DNA of 64,000 bases, taken from NCBI GenBank assembly GCA_014803435.1, contig JACYFD010000001.1:992001-1056000 (forward strand), written 5' to 3'. The position numbers and the translations under genes were made by a program. This document shows, piece after piece, positions 25,827 to 36,567 of this stretch (its first letter is position 1; the number at the start of each line of letters is the position of its first letter). The notes under the pieces are model-generated. The model worked only from the letters and a program-made list of their open reading frames with translations. It was not told the DNA's origin and ran no database searches. Source of the DNA: Cellulosimicrobium terreum. Its GTDB lineage: Bacteria; Actinomycetota; Actinomycetes; Actinomycetales; Cellulomonadaceae.

Positions 25827-27370
25827 CCGCCCCGACGCACGAGCGGGCCGCGCTCCTCGTGCTGCGCGCGGAGGACGACGTCGCGGTCGCCACCCGCGAC
25901 CTCGTCCCCGGGGACGTCGTGGCCGTCGAGGGCGGCGCCCCCGTCACCGTGCGCGACGACGTCCCGCGCGGCCACAAGCTCGCGCTGGGCGCCGTGCCCA
26001 GCGGCGGCCCCGTGCGCAAGTACGGGCAGGTCATCGGGGTCGCGACCGCCGACGTCGAGGCCGGCGACCACGTCCACGTGCACAACCTGGGGTTCGAGGA
26101 GGGCGAGCGGGAGCACGAGCTCGCCACCGTGCACACCACGCTCGACGTGCCCGCCGGGCCCCGCCCGACGTTCCGGGGCTACCGGCGCGCGAACGGCGCG
26201 GTCGGCACACGCTCCTACGTCGCGATCCTCACGTCGGTCAACTGCTCCGCGAGCACGGCGAAGATGATCGCGGACCAGTTCCGCGGGTTCGCGACGGACG
26301 CGTACGACGACGTCGACGGCGTCGTGGCCCTCACCCACCAGTCCGGGTGCGGCCTCGTCCCGACGAGCGAGGGCGCGCAGGTGCTGCTGCGCACCCTGCG
26401 GGGCTACGCCGCGCACCCCAACGTCACCGGCGTCCTCGTGCTCGGACTCGGGTGCGAGATGATCGCCGTCGACACCGTGCTCGCCGGCGCCGACGTCTCG
26501 TCGGACACCGTCGTCAAGACCCTGACCATCCAGGACAGCGGGGGGATCCGGGCGACCGTCAAGGCCGGCGTGCAGGCCGTCCGGGAGATGCTCGAGGAGA
26601 TCGACGCCCGGTTCGAGCGCACGGAGTGCGACGTGTCCGAGCTCGTCCTCGGGCTGAACTGCGGCGGCTCCGACGGGTACTCCGGCATCACCGCCAACCC
26701 CGCGCTCGGTCTCGCGTCCGACCGGCTCGTCGCCTACGGCGGGACGTCGGCGCTCGCCGAGACGCCCGAGGTCTTCGGCGCCGAGCACCTCCTCACGCGC
26801 CGGGCGGTCACGCCCGAGGTCGGGCAGCGTCTGCTCGACCGTCTTGAATGGTGGCAGGGCTACGCGGCCGCGGGCGGTGGGAGCCTCGACAACAACCCGT
26901 CCCCCGGCAACAAGGCGGGCGGGCTGACGACCATCCTGGAGAAGTCCCTCGGCGCCGTCGCGAAGGGCGGGCAGGCCGACCTCGCGGCGGTCCACGAGTA
27001 CGCCGAGCCGATGACCACCAAGGGCTTCGTGTTCATGGACACGCCCGGGTACGACCCCGTCTCCGTGACCGGCCTCGTCGCCGGTGGCGCGAACGTCGTG
27101 TGCTTCACCACGGGCCGCGGGTCCGTGTTCGGGTGCAAGCCGACGCCGTCGATCAAGCTCGGGACCAACAGCGAGCTCTACGCGCGGATGGGCGACGACA
27201 TCGACATCGACTGCGGCCGGGTCGTCGAGGGCACCGCGACGCTCGAGCAGGTCGCGGACGAGATCTTCGCGCGCATCCTCGCCGTCGCGTCGGGCGAGGA
27301 GACGGCGAGCGAGGAGCTCGACATCGGCGGCGAGGAGTTCGTGCCGTGGCAGCTGGGCACCGTCACCTGA
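25823..27370 (+). CDS. Altronate / galactarate dehydratase family protein (UxaA-like)
   Basis: 515 residues, ATGA-coupled to the preceding dehydrogenase. The N-terminal SAF-type domain (~10-100; VRDDVPRGHKLALGAVPSGGPVRKYGQVIG) is followed by the UxaA catalytic region (GYRRANGAVGTRSYVAILTSVNCSAST, LTHQSGCGLV, LGLNCGGSDGYSG, GGSLDNNPSPGNKAGGLTTILEKSLGA). Altronate dehydratase makes 2-keto-3-deoxygluconate from altronate; relatives act on galactarate. A matching tagaturonate reductase is not seen nearby, so the acid sugar used is uncertain. With uxaC and uxuBA, it could give the cell both branches of uronate catabolism. Confidence 0.88.
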   Translation: MTAPTHERAALLVLRAEDDVAVATRDLVPGDVVAVEGGAPVTVRDDVPRGHKLALGAVPSGGPVRKYGQVIGVATADVEAGDHVHVHNLGFEEGEREHELATVHTTLDVPAGPRPTFRGYRRANGAVGTRSYVAILTSVNCSASTAKMIADQFRGFATDAYDDVDGVVALTHQSGCGLVPTSEGAQVLLRTLRGYAAHPNVTGVLVLGLGCEMIAVDTVLAGADVSSDTVVKTLTIQDSGGIRATVKAGVQAVREMLEEIDARFERTECDVSELVLGLNCGGSDGYSGITANPALGLASDRLVAYGGTSALAETPEVFGAEHLLTRRAVTPEVGQRLLDRLEWWQGYAAAGGGSLDNNPSPGNKAGGLTTILEKSLGAVAKGGQADLAAVHEYAEPMTTKGFVFMDTPGYDPVSVTGLVAGGANVVCFTTGRGSVFGCKPTPSIKLGTNSELYARMGDDIDIDCGRVVEGTATLEQVADEIFARILAVASGEETASEELDIGGEEFVPWQLGTVT

Positions 27371-27425
27371 GCCTCCTCGACCGGGCGGCTTGGACGATCC
27401 GCCAGGCACGGTGAATGATCGACGC

Positions 27426-28451
27426 ATGCTCACACCTGCCACCGGCGCTGCCGGGTCGCGCATCGTCGGCCTCGGACACCACCAGCCCGAGAAGACCCTC
27501 ACCAACGACGACGTCGCGCAGCTCGTCGAGACGAACGACGAGTGGATCCGGTCCCGCACGGGCATCGTCACGCGGCACGTCGCCGACGAGGGCACGACCG
27601 TCGCCGACATGGCGGTCGGCGCGGCCCGGCACGCTCTCGACGACGCGGGCGTGGCGGCCTCCGACGTCGACCTCGTGATCGTCGCGACGGCGACCGCCGT
27701 CGACCGCTCGCCCAACACCGCAGGCCGGGTGGCCTACCACCTGCGTACCGGCGTCATGCCCGGGCAGTCCACGCCCGAGGAGGCGTCCGAGCTCGACCTG
27801 CGCGGCGTCGTCGGCCCCGCGGTGCTCGACGTCAACGTCGCGTGCTCCGGGTTCGCGCACTCGGTCGCGCTCGCCGACCAGGCGATCCGCACCGGGTCCG
27901 CCCGCACCGCCGTCGTCGTCGGTGCCGAGAAGCTCACGGCGTTCACCGACTGGACCGACCGCAGCACGTGCATCCTGACGGCCGACGGCGCCGGAGCGGC
28001 CGTCCTTCAGGCGACCGACCGGCCGGGCGTGGGCCCCGTGACATGGGGCTCCGAGCCCGACCTCACTCCCGCCGTCCTGATCGAGGCGCCGGGCGACACG
28101 TTCGCGCAGGACGGGCGGGCGGTCTTCAAGTGGGCGATCACGCGCGCCGCCGAGCGAGCGCGCCTCGTCGTCGAGCGCTCCGGCATGAGCCTCGACGACA
28201 TCGAGGTGCTCGTCGCCCACCAGGCGAACCTGCGCATCATCGAGCCGCTCGCCAAGGCGCTCGGCATGGAGGAGCGCGTCGTCGTGACCGACATCGTCGA
28301 GTCCGGCAACACGTCCGCCGCGTCCATCCCCCTCGGCCTGTCCAAGTGGTGGCACGCCGGCAAGATCCCCGCCGGCGCACCCGCGCTGCTCTTCGGCTTC
28401 GGCGGCGGTTTCGCCTGGGCCGGCCAGGTCGTGGAGACACCCTCGCGCTGA
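27426..28451 (+). CDS. 3-oxoacyl-ACP synthase III (FabH)-like protein
   Basis: 341 residues from the ATG at 27426 (an in-frame GTG at 27411 is possible). Catalytic triad visible: Cys140 in NVACSGF, His265 in VAHQANLRI, Asn295 in GNTSAAS. A roughly 20-residue insert (about 108-127) precedes the catalytic Cys compared with E. coli FabH. FabH condenses an acyl-CoA with malonyl-ACP to start fatty acids or polyketide-like chains. No other fat-synthesis genes are nearby, so this may be a stand-alone paralogue. It sits 55 nt after the UxaA gene, perhaps only by read-through. Confidence 0.85.
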   Translation: MLTPATGAAGSRIVGLGHHQPEKTLTNDDVAQLVETNDEWIRSRTGIVTRHVADEGTTVADMAVGAARHALDDAGVAASDVDLVIVATATAVDRSPNTAGRVAYHLRTGVMPGQSTPEEASELDLRGVVGPAVLDVNVACSGFAHSVALADQAIRTGSARTAVVVGAEKLTAFTDWTDRSTCILTADGAGAAVLQATDRPGVGPVTWGSEPDLTPAVLIEAPGDTFAQDGRAVFKWAITRAAERARLVVERSGMSLDDIEVLVAHQANLRIIEPLAKALGMEERVVVTDIVESGNTSAASIPLGLSKWWHAGKIPAGAPALLFGFGGGFAWAGQVVETPSR

Positions 28452-28462
28452 GGTCTTGCGGT

Positions 28463-28519
28463 CGAGATGCCAGAAGGTGCTGTCCGCGGGGATCGCGGGC
28501 AGCACCTTCTGGCATCTCG
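28463..28519. terminator. Very long bidirectional hairpin
   Basis: 26-bp arms (28463-28488 and 28494-28519) with one G-U position and a 5-nt loop GGGAT. It lies just beyond the FabH stop and between two convergent genes, so it can end transcripts from both sides. Confidence 0.85.
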
Positions 28520-28610
28520 TCATGAGGGTTCGTCGTGTCGCGACCCGGCCCCCTGCACCGGGTCGCGATCACCGACGAGGCCGGTCTGGTCGGAGCCGGT
28601 CACCAGGGGA

Positions 28611-31241
<2,631 letters not shown>

Positions 31242-31268
31242 GGTCCTGCCTTCTTCGGAGTCGGTGGG

Positions 31269-31357
31269 CGGCCGCGGGGATCGGTCCGCGGCCGGGTACG
31301 GGCACACGGGTGCCCGCGGTGCGGCGCCGCCGGGTGAGGGCGGGCGGCGCCGCACCG
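31269..31357 (-). terminator. Three consecutive hairpins between the DUF1996 and beta-helix genes
   Basis: 31317-31331 pairs with 31343-31357 (15 bp, perfect); CGGGCAC/GTGCCCG at 31299-31316; CGGCCGCGG/CCGCGGCCG at 31269-31294. The first is a strong terminator for the DUF1996 gene. The other two lie in the leader of the beta-helix gene and may protect or attenuate its mRNA. No clear promoter was seen in this 138-bp gap. Confidence 0.7.
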
Positions 31358-31379
31358 TCTGGTGCGTGTCAGGAAGGGG

Positions 31380-32795
31380 TCAGCCGACGAGCTCGAAGTT
31401 CTCGTCGAGGACGGTGCCGCGGTGCGGCTTGTACAGGTCGTAGCCGCGCGGGTTGCACTGGAGCCCGCCGTTGATGCAGTGCTCGACGAGCCGCTCGAGG
31501 ACCTCGGGCTCCCAGCCGTTGATGAAGTCGTAGTGCCACGACTGGTCGGACCCGCTCACGAGCCTCACGTCGGACATGTCACCGCTCACGGGCCACGCGA
31601 TCTTGAACTCGATCATGGGGACGGCGATCGGGTTGCTCATCGGGCACTGCCCGTTCACGGGGTAGGCCATGTAGGAGCCGTGCCCCATGTGGGCCGACTC
31701 CTCGGGCGTGAGGCTCATACCGTCCCAGCAGCTCGGTGCCTGGTAGCGGATGTTGAGCTGCGTCCCCTCGGGGCAGGCGGCCGGGATGTCCCAGCTCTTC
31801 GAGATGTCGCCGCACTCCCAGCCCTCGACCGCGCCGGGCGCCGTCCTGAACTCGTCGTACGTCGCCATCATGTTGCCGGCGACGAACCGCAGGCCGGCGG
31901 GGAAGGGCACGACCTTCGTGTAGTCGTCGATCCCCGACTTGTAGTACACGGTCATGGGGATGTTCGGCTCGATCGGGACGCCGTTCTTCTCGATCGCGGG
32001 GAACCAGTACGACGAGTGGTCCTGCGGCACCGTGCACGTCGAGTCGGTGTTCTCGAACAGGTCCTCGGGCGTCGTGAACGCGTCCGTGATGCTGTTCCCG
32101 ATGAAGGTGTGCAGGTGCGACTTGCCCGGCTGGCCGGGGAAGACGATCGGGTCGTCCGGGAGGAAGTGCGAGAACGAGCAGTTCGCCTGGAACTCGTGGT
32201 GCGTGACCTCGTCGCCCCAGTCCGTCGGGTCGTCCGGGTCGGGCGCGTCACCGTCGCCGAACACCTGGAACTCGAACAGGGAGTAGCCGTACTGCGTGGC
32301 CCGACCGGTGGCGACCATCTGGACGTAGCGCCCGGTCGTGTCGAGATCGAGCGACTGGACCCCGCCCGTTCCCGCGGTCACCGTCGCCGCGGTCGACCAG
32401 GTCTGGGCGTCGTTCGACACCTGGATCGTGAAGGCCTTGCCGTACGCCGCCTCCCAGTCGAGGACGACGCGTTCCAACGGCTGTGAGGACCCCAGGTCGA
32501 CGCGGAACCACTGGTCGTCACCGGGCAGGCTCGCCCAGCGGGTGCCCCGGTCGCCGTCGACGGCGAAGCGCGGGCCGAGTCCTCCCGACTCGGAGCTGGA
32601 CGCGGCGGTGAGCGCCCCCTGCGAGAGCAGGGTCCCCGGCGCGGCCGCGGCGGCGTTCGCCACGACCATCGAGGAGGCGACCAGGCCGAGGGCGAGCGCA
32701 CCCGTGAGGGCGCGCGGTCGGCGTCGGGCGACGCGTGGGGCGGCGTGGCGTGGGGGATCGGTGGGGGACGGTGGCGTGCTGGTGCTGGTGTGCAT
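31380..32795 (-). CDS. Secreted discoidin / DUF1996 protein
   Basis: 471 residues from the ATG at 32795 with the near-ideal AAGGAGGAAGC leader. Basic n-region, hydrophobic segment and AAAAAP cleavage site (~52). One discoidin domain (~55-185) then DUF1996 (~195-465): EFQANCSFSHFLPDDPIVFPGQPGKSHLHTFIGN, CTVPQDHSSYWFPAIEKNGVPI, WHYDFINGWEPEVLERLVEHCINGGLQCNP, with many His, Cys and acidic residues that could bind metal. DUF1996 is common in fungi and actinobacteria and often coupled to carbohydrate-binding modules. Its activity is not known to me. Context suggests a cell-wall or plant-glycan target. Confidence 0.82.
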   Translation of the reverse strand: MHTSTSTPPSPTDPPRHAAPRVARRRPRALTGALALGLVASSMVVANAAAAAPGTLLSQGALTAASSSESGGLGPRFAVDGDRGTRWASLPGDDQWFRVDLGSSQPLERVVLDWEAAYGKAFTIQVSNDAQTWSTAATVTAGTGGVQSLDLDTTGRYVQMVATGRATQYGYSLFEFQVFGDGDAPDPDDPTDWGDEVTHHEFQANCSFSHFLPDDPIVFPGQPGKSHLHTFIGNSITDAFTTPEDLFENTDSTCTVPQDHSSYWFPAIEKNGVPIEPNIPMTVYYKSGIDDYTKVVPFPAGLRFVAGNMMATYDEFRTAPGAVEGWECGDISKSWDIPAACPEGTQLNIRYQAPSCWDGMSLTPEESAHMGHGSYMAYPVNGQCPMSNPIAVPMIEFKIAWPVSGDMSDVRLVSGSDQSWHYDFINGWEPEVLERLVEHCINGGLQCNPRGYDLYKPHRGTVLDENFELVG

Positions 32796-32833
32796 GCTTC
32801 CTCCTTGGACGTCGTCGTCAGGTGGTGCGTGCG

Positions 32834-32892
32834 CCCGGCCGCCGGTGGCCGGGCACGAGAGGGCGGGGGAGGCGGTGTGCCGCCCCCGCCCC
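32834..32892 (-). terminator. Double hairpin after the GH2/GH5-like gene
   Basis: GGGCGGGGG-type arm (32861-32875) pairs imperfectly with 32880-32891, followed on the transcript by CCCGGCC/GGCCGGG (32834-32853, 6-nt loop). They lie between the stop at 32897 and the next start at 32795. Confidence 0.6.
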
Positions 32893-32896
32893 GCGC

Positions 32897-35185
32897 TCAG
32901 CGCTTGTAGATCCCGAGCTCGAAGAGCGAGTAGCCCCACTCCGTTCCGCGCTCGGTCAGGTTCAGCCGCACGTAGCGGCCCGTGCCGGAGACGTCGATGT
33001 CGTCGACGCCGCCGTTGCCCCCGGTGACGGTCCGCACGGTCGTCCACGTGTTCCCGTCGTCCGACGTCTGGACGGCGTAGGACGTGCCGTACGCGGCCTC
33101 CCACACGAGCTGCAGGTGGTCGAACGACTGCCGCGAACCCAGGTCCACCTGGTACCAGGCGGAGGCGCCCCACTCGCTCGCCCAGCGGGTGGACTGGTCG
33201 CCGTCGATGGCACGGGCCGGAGAGTAGTCGCCGTTCCACGGGTCGAAGCTCGACGCGGTCGCGGTCTTGCCGAGCGCGATGTTCGTGCCCTCGACCGCCG
33301 GTGCGACGACCCGGAACGACCGGGTCTCGACTCCCACGTTGCCCTTGCCGTCCTCGGCCCAGACGTAGACCTTCCAGACACCGAGGCGCTCCGGTGCCTT
33401 CATGGTGAACTTCCCCGGGCCGGTCTGCGTCAGCTCGGTCCAGGAGAGGCCGCCGGCTCCATCGATGTACTTGCTGTTGAAGAACCCGACGTAGTTGATC
33501 GGGTCGCCGTCAGGATCGCTCACGGCCATCTCGACCGACATGGTGCTCCCCGCCACGACCTTCGTGCTGTTCGGCACCGTCATGCTCGAGATCCGCGGCG
33601 GCGTGTTCAGCGCGCCGGTGTCGACGCCCCACGCCTTCGCGATCGAGTAGTAGCCGAGGCGCTTGTTGTCGCCCGGGTTGACGTTGAACCACACGCCGCC
33701 GAAGTCGCCCTCGGTGCCGTAGTGGAAGAAGGTCGCGCCCAGGGCCTTGCCCTCGTGGTCCATGAGGCACTTCCACGACCGGACCAGGGCGTCGCCCTTC
33801 TCGATGTCGGACGGCTCGTCGGGGACGCCGTTCGCGTCGTCGTCGACCTCCCACTCGCCTGCCGCGCCGCCCTCGGTGAGGACGTACGGCTTGCCGTAGT
33901 CGCCCGCCTCCCAGTTCTCGGCGATGTTGCACACGTCGCCGTACGCGTTGATCGACAGGAGGTCGAGGTCCGGCGCGTTCGCCTTGAGGTACGGCCAGGC
34001 GCCGGCCCACGCGTCGGTGTTGGTGGTCGGGTGGTTCGGGTCGACCTGGTGGATCGCGACGCTCACGTCGTTGACGAACGCGGCGTAGGCGTTGCGGATC
34101 TGCTCGAGGTCCGTGCCCGAGTAGCAGTTCTGCAGCCCGAGGATGGCCTCGTTGCCGATGTTCCACATGAGCACCGACGGGTGGTTCTTGTAGGTCTCGA
34201 CCCACTTCAGGATGTCGGCCTTGGTCTCCGACTTGTACGCGGAGTCCGTGCGGTAGTCGATGCAGCCACCGGAGCCGGGCCCGCCGCCGGGCAGGAGCCA
34301 GAAGCCCATGATGACGCGCACGTCGTTCGTCGCCGCGGAGTCCAGGAGCTGCTTCGTGTCCGCGCCCGTGCCCCACGTGCGGGTCGTGTTGGCGTTCATG
34401 CCCGTCAGGCCCGGCATGTAGTGGTCCGCCTCGGCGAACGACGGGCCCCAGGTGAACCCGCGGACGGTGTAGGGCTTGCCGTCGACCTGCAGGTCCCAGT
34501 TCCCGTTGCCGCCGACGACCTCGACCTTGCTGGCACCGGAGTCCTTGACCGGGACGTTCGGGTGGCCCGGGTCGACGTAGTCGGGGTCGACGGGGTCGAC
34601 GGGGTCGGTCGGGTCCGTGGGGTCGGTCGGGTCGGTCGGGTCCGTGGGCCCGGATCCGCCGGCCTCGCCGAAGACCTGGAGCTCCCAGAGGGAGTTGCCG
34701 TAGCCACCGTTGCGCGCCGTCGACAGGAGGCGGACGTAGCGCCCCTCGCCGTCGACGTCCAGGACGTCGGTACCGCCGTCGCCGGACGTGGTCGAGTAGA
34801 GCGACTCCCACGACGACCCGTCGTCGGAGACCTGGACCTGGTACGACGTCGAGTAGGCGCCCTCCCAGACGAGCTCGACCCGGTCGATCGTCGCGTCCTG
34901 CTGGAGGTCGACCTGGAGCCACTGGGGGTCGCTGAAGGCGCTGGACCAGCGGGTGTCCAGCTTGCCGTCGACCGCCGCGCTCGCGGGCGTGTAGTCGGGG
35001 TTCTCGACGGACGAGGCCGTGGCCGGCTTGCCCTGCGACAGCAGGACCGGTGCGGCGCTGGCCGAGGACGCCGGTACGACGAGCGCGGCGCCGGCGAGCG
35101 CGCCGGCGGCGAGCGTCGCGAGCGTCGTGCGGACCACGCGGCGTCCGCGTTGCCGCCCGGGGCTGGTGGGGGATGTGGTGAGCAT
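32897..35185 (-). CDS. Secreted glycoside hydrolase (GH2/GH5-like TIM barrel) with two discoidin domains
   Basis: 762 residues. Signal peptide to SASAAP (~45); discoidin 1 (~48-173); a (PTD)n linker (180-198); TIM barrel (~215-520) with WNIGNE (acid/base Glu346) and VLTEGG (nucleophile Glu438), the clan GH-A pattern; an Ig-like module (~525-620); discoidin 2 (~635-760). This order suggests a retaining beta-glycosidase or glucanosyltransferase-like enzyme anchored to glycans by its discoidin ends. First gene downstream of a control region with a LacI operator at 35294 and an AT-rich promoter zone. Ribosome site GGAGAGG is rather distant (~12 nt). Confidence 0.83.
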   Translation of the reverse strand: MLTTSPTSPGRQRGRRVVRTTLATLAAGALAGAALVVPASSASAAPVLLSQGKPATASSVENPDYTPASAAVDGKLDTRWSSAFSDPQWLQVDLQQDATIDRVELVWEGAYSTSYQVQVSDDGSSWESLYSTTSGDGGTDVLDVDGEGRYVRLLSTARNGGYGNSLWELQVFGEAGGSGPTDPTDPTDPTDPTDPVDPVDPDYVDPGHPNVPVKDSGASKVEVVGGNGNWDLQVDGKPYTVRGFTWGPSFAEADHYMPGLTGMNANTTRTWGTGADTKQLLDSAATNDVRVIMGFWLLPGGGPGSGGCIDYRTDSAYKSETKADILKWVETYKNHPSVLMWNIGNEAILGLQNCYSGTDLEQIRNAYAAFVNDVSVAIHQVDPNHPTTNTDAWAGAWPYLKANAPDLDLLSINAYGDVCNIAENWEAGDYGKPYVLTEGGAAGEWEVDDDANGVPDEPSDIEKGDALVRSWKCLMDHEGKALGATFFHYGTEGDFGGVWFNVNPGDNKRLGYYSIAKAWGVDTGALNTPPRISSMTVPNSTKVVAGSTMSVEMAVSDPDGDPINYVGFFNSKYIDGAGGLSWTELTQTGPGKFTMKAPERLGVWKVYVWAEDGKGNVGVETRSFRVVAPAVEGTNIALGKTATASSFDPWNGDYSPARAIDGDQSTRWASEWGASAWYQVDLGSRQSFDHLQLVWEAAYGTSYAVQTSDDGNTWTTVRTVTGGNGGVDDIDVSGTGRYVRLNLTERGTEWGYSLFELGIYKR
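34583..34650 (-). repeat. PTD-encoding linker repeat
   Basis: Short GGGTCGGTC-type repeats (9-15 bp periods) encode the Pro-Thr-Asp/Pro-Val-Asp linker between discoidin and catalytic domains. Similar, shorter stretches occur near 30265-30300 and 32215-32245 in the neighbouring genes. Confidence 0.75.
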
Positions 35186-35293
35186 CGTGTTGGTCTACCT
35201 CTCCGTCCGCCCCGGGTCTGCGTCGAGCCGGGGCACAGTTCGTCGTCGAGCCGTGCCGGGCGCCACGTCGACGTGGCGCCGTGGGAGAGCCGT

Positions 35294-35311
35294 GGGAGAG
35301 CGCTCTTACCC
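35294..35311. promoter_or_regulatory. LacI-type operator upstream of the GH2/GH5-like gene
   Basis: GGGAGAGCGCTCTTACCC, with the perfect core palindrome AGAGCGCTCT; 17 of 18 bases equal the site at 35475-35492 in front of the LacI gene. About 110 nt upstream of the GH start. Confidence 0.7.
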
Positions 35312-35382
35312 GAGGCCTGAGTTTTCACCCGCTCGCACGGTGTGTCAAGCGCAGTGGTGGTCGAGATATATGTATATACAGG

Positions 35383-35412
35383 TTGATACTAGGACAATCA
35401 TGACCATAAATT
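35383..35412 (+). promoter_or_regulatory. AT-rich divergent promoter zone
   Basis: Plus strand TTGATA (35383-35388), 18 nt, TAAATT (35407-35412) toward the LacI gene. On the minus strand TTGTCC (35398-35393), 17 nt and TACATA point toward the GH gene. The surrounding 35361-35435 is by far the most AT-rich stretch of the window and carries no gene. Confidence 0.5.
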
Positions 35413-35474
35413 CTGACGAACAGGTCAGTAAGTAATCGCTCTCCGGGATCCGACGCCCACACCTCCGGCGCCGC

Positions 35475-35492
35475 GGGATAGCGCTCTTACCC
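35475..35492. promoter_or_regulatory. LacI-type operator upstream of the LacI gene
   Basis: GGGATAGCGCTCTTACCC, matching the site at 35294-35311 in 17 of 18 bases. It ends 16 nt before the GTG start, so it can block transcription of the regulator itself. Confidence 0.7.
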
Positions 35493-35508
35493 TGCTATCG
35501 TCGAGGAC

Positions 35509-36555
35509 GTGAGCGAGGACCTGCGCCGATCGGCGCCGACGTTGGAGGACGTCGCGAAGGTGGCGGGCGTGTCCCGCGCGACGGTGTCGCGCGTGGTCAA
35601 CGGGAAGCGCAAGGTCGCGCCCAAGGTCCAGGAGATCGTCATGGAGGCGGTCGCGACGACGGGGTACGTGCCGAACCGGGCCGCTCGCTCGCTCGTCACC
35701 CGGCGCAGCGGGACCGTGCTCGTCGTCGTCTCCGGGCCGGAGCCGGACCCGGAGGACGAGAACTACCTGTCCCAGGTCCTCGCGGACCCGTTCTTCGGGC
35801 GCGTCGTCGGGTCGTTCGTCCGCTCGCTCCGGCCGCTCGACGTGCATCCGGTCCTCATGGTCGCGGACTCGGACCTGACCCGCCGGCAGGCCGTCTCCTA
35901 CCTGCGGTTCGGCAACGCCGACGGGGCGCTCCTCGTCTCCACGCACGCGCAGGACCCGCTGCCCGACCTCCTGCTGTCCACCGGTCGTCCCACCGTGCTG
36001 TTCGCGCGCCCGCACCACCCGACGCCGATCAGCTACGTCGACGTCGCGAACGCGGACGGCGCGCGGCTCGCCGCCGAGCACCTCCTCGTGCGCGGCTGCC
36101 GCAGCGTCGGGGTCCTCACCGGCCCGCTCGACGTGCCGGCCGCGCGCGAGCGGCTCGACGGGTTCCGGGACGCGATGGCCCGCCGGGGGCACGCGTTCGT
36201 CCCGAGCGTCGAGGGGAACTTCACGTTCGAGAGCGGCGAGGCCGCGATGGCGGAGCTCCTCGCGGCCCGGCCCGGGATCGACGGGGTCTTCGCGTGCAAC
36301 GACGTGATGGCGCAGGGCGCGATCCACACGTTGCAGGCGGCGGGGCGGCGGGTGCCCGACGACGTCGCCGTCGTCGGGTTCGACGACAGCTCCGCGAGCA
36401 CGCGCTCGCGCCCGACCCTCACCACGGTGCGGCAGCCGGTCGAGCAGATGGCCGCGGAGATGGCACGCATGCTGCTCGAGCAGGTGGAGGCAGGGGAGCC
36501 GGGCGTGACCTCGGTGATCTTCGAGCCGACGCTCGTCGTGCGGGAGTCGGCCTAG
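35509..36555 (+). CDS. LacI-family regulator of the discoidin/GH genes
   Basis: 348 residues with a GTG start (GAGG just upstream). HTH TLEDVAKVAGVSRATVSRVVNGKRKVAP and a complete sensor domain (GVFACNDVMAQGAIHTLQAAGRRVPDDVAVVGFDDSSASTRSRPTLTTVRQPVEQMA). Divergent from the GH2/GH5-like gene. Two nearly identical operators, one before each gene, imply that it represses itself and the secreted-enzyme genes until a sugar inducer appears. Confidence 0.92.
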   Translation: MSEDLRRSAPTLEDVAKVAGVSRATVSRVVNGKRKVAPKVQEIVMEAVATTGYVPNRAARSLVTRRSGTVLVVVSGPEPDPEDENYLSQVLADPFFGRVVGSFVRSLRPLDVHPVLMVADSDLTRRQAVSYLRFGNADGALLVSTHAQDPLPDLLLSTGRPTVLFARPHHPTPISYVDVANADGARLAAEHLLVRGCRSVGVLTGPLDVPAARERLDGFRDAMARRGHAFVPSVEGNFTFESGEAAMAELLAARPGIDGVFACNDVMAQGAIHTLQAAGRRVPDDVAVVGFDDSSASTRSRPTLTTVRQPVEQMAAEMARMLLEQVEAGEPGVTSVIFEPTLVVRESA

Positions 36556-36567
36556 ACCGACGGCACA

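Noticed and set aside
34583-34650. Possible CRISPR or regulatory repeat
   Set aside because: Short irregular repeats in frame that encode a Pro-Thr-Asp linker; no spacers and no cas genes.
32735-35320. 861-codon plus-strand open frame opposite the GH2/GH5-like gene
   Set aside because: No recognisable domain; antisense of a well-supported secreted hydrolase.
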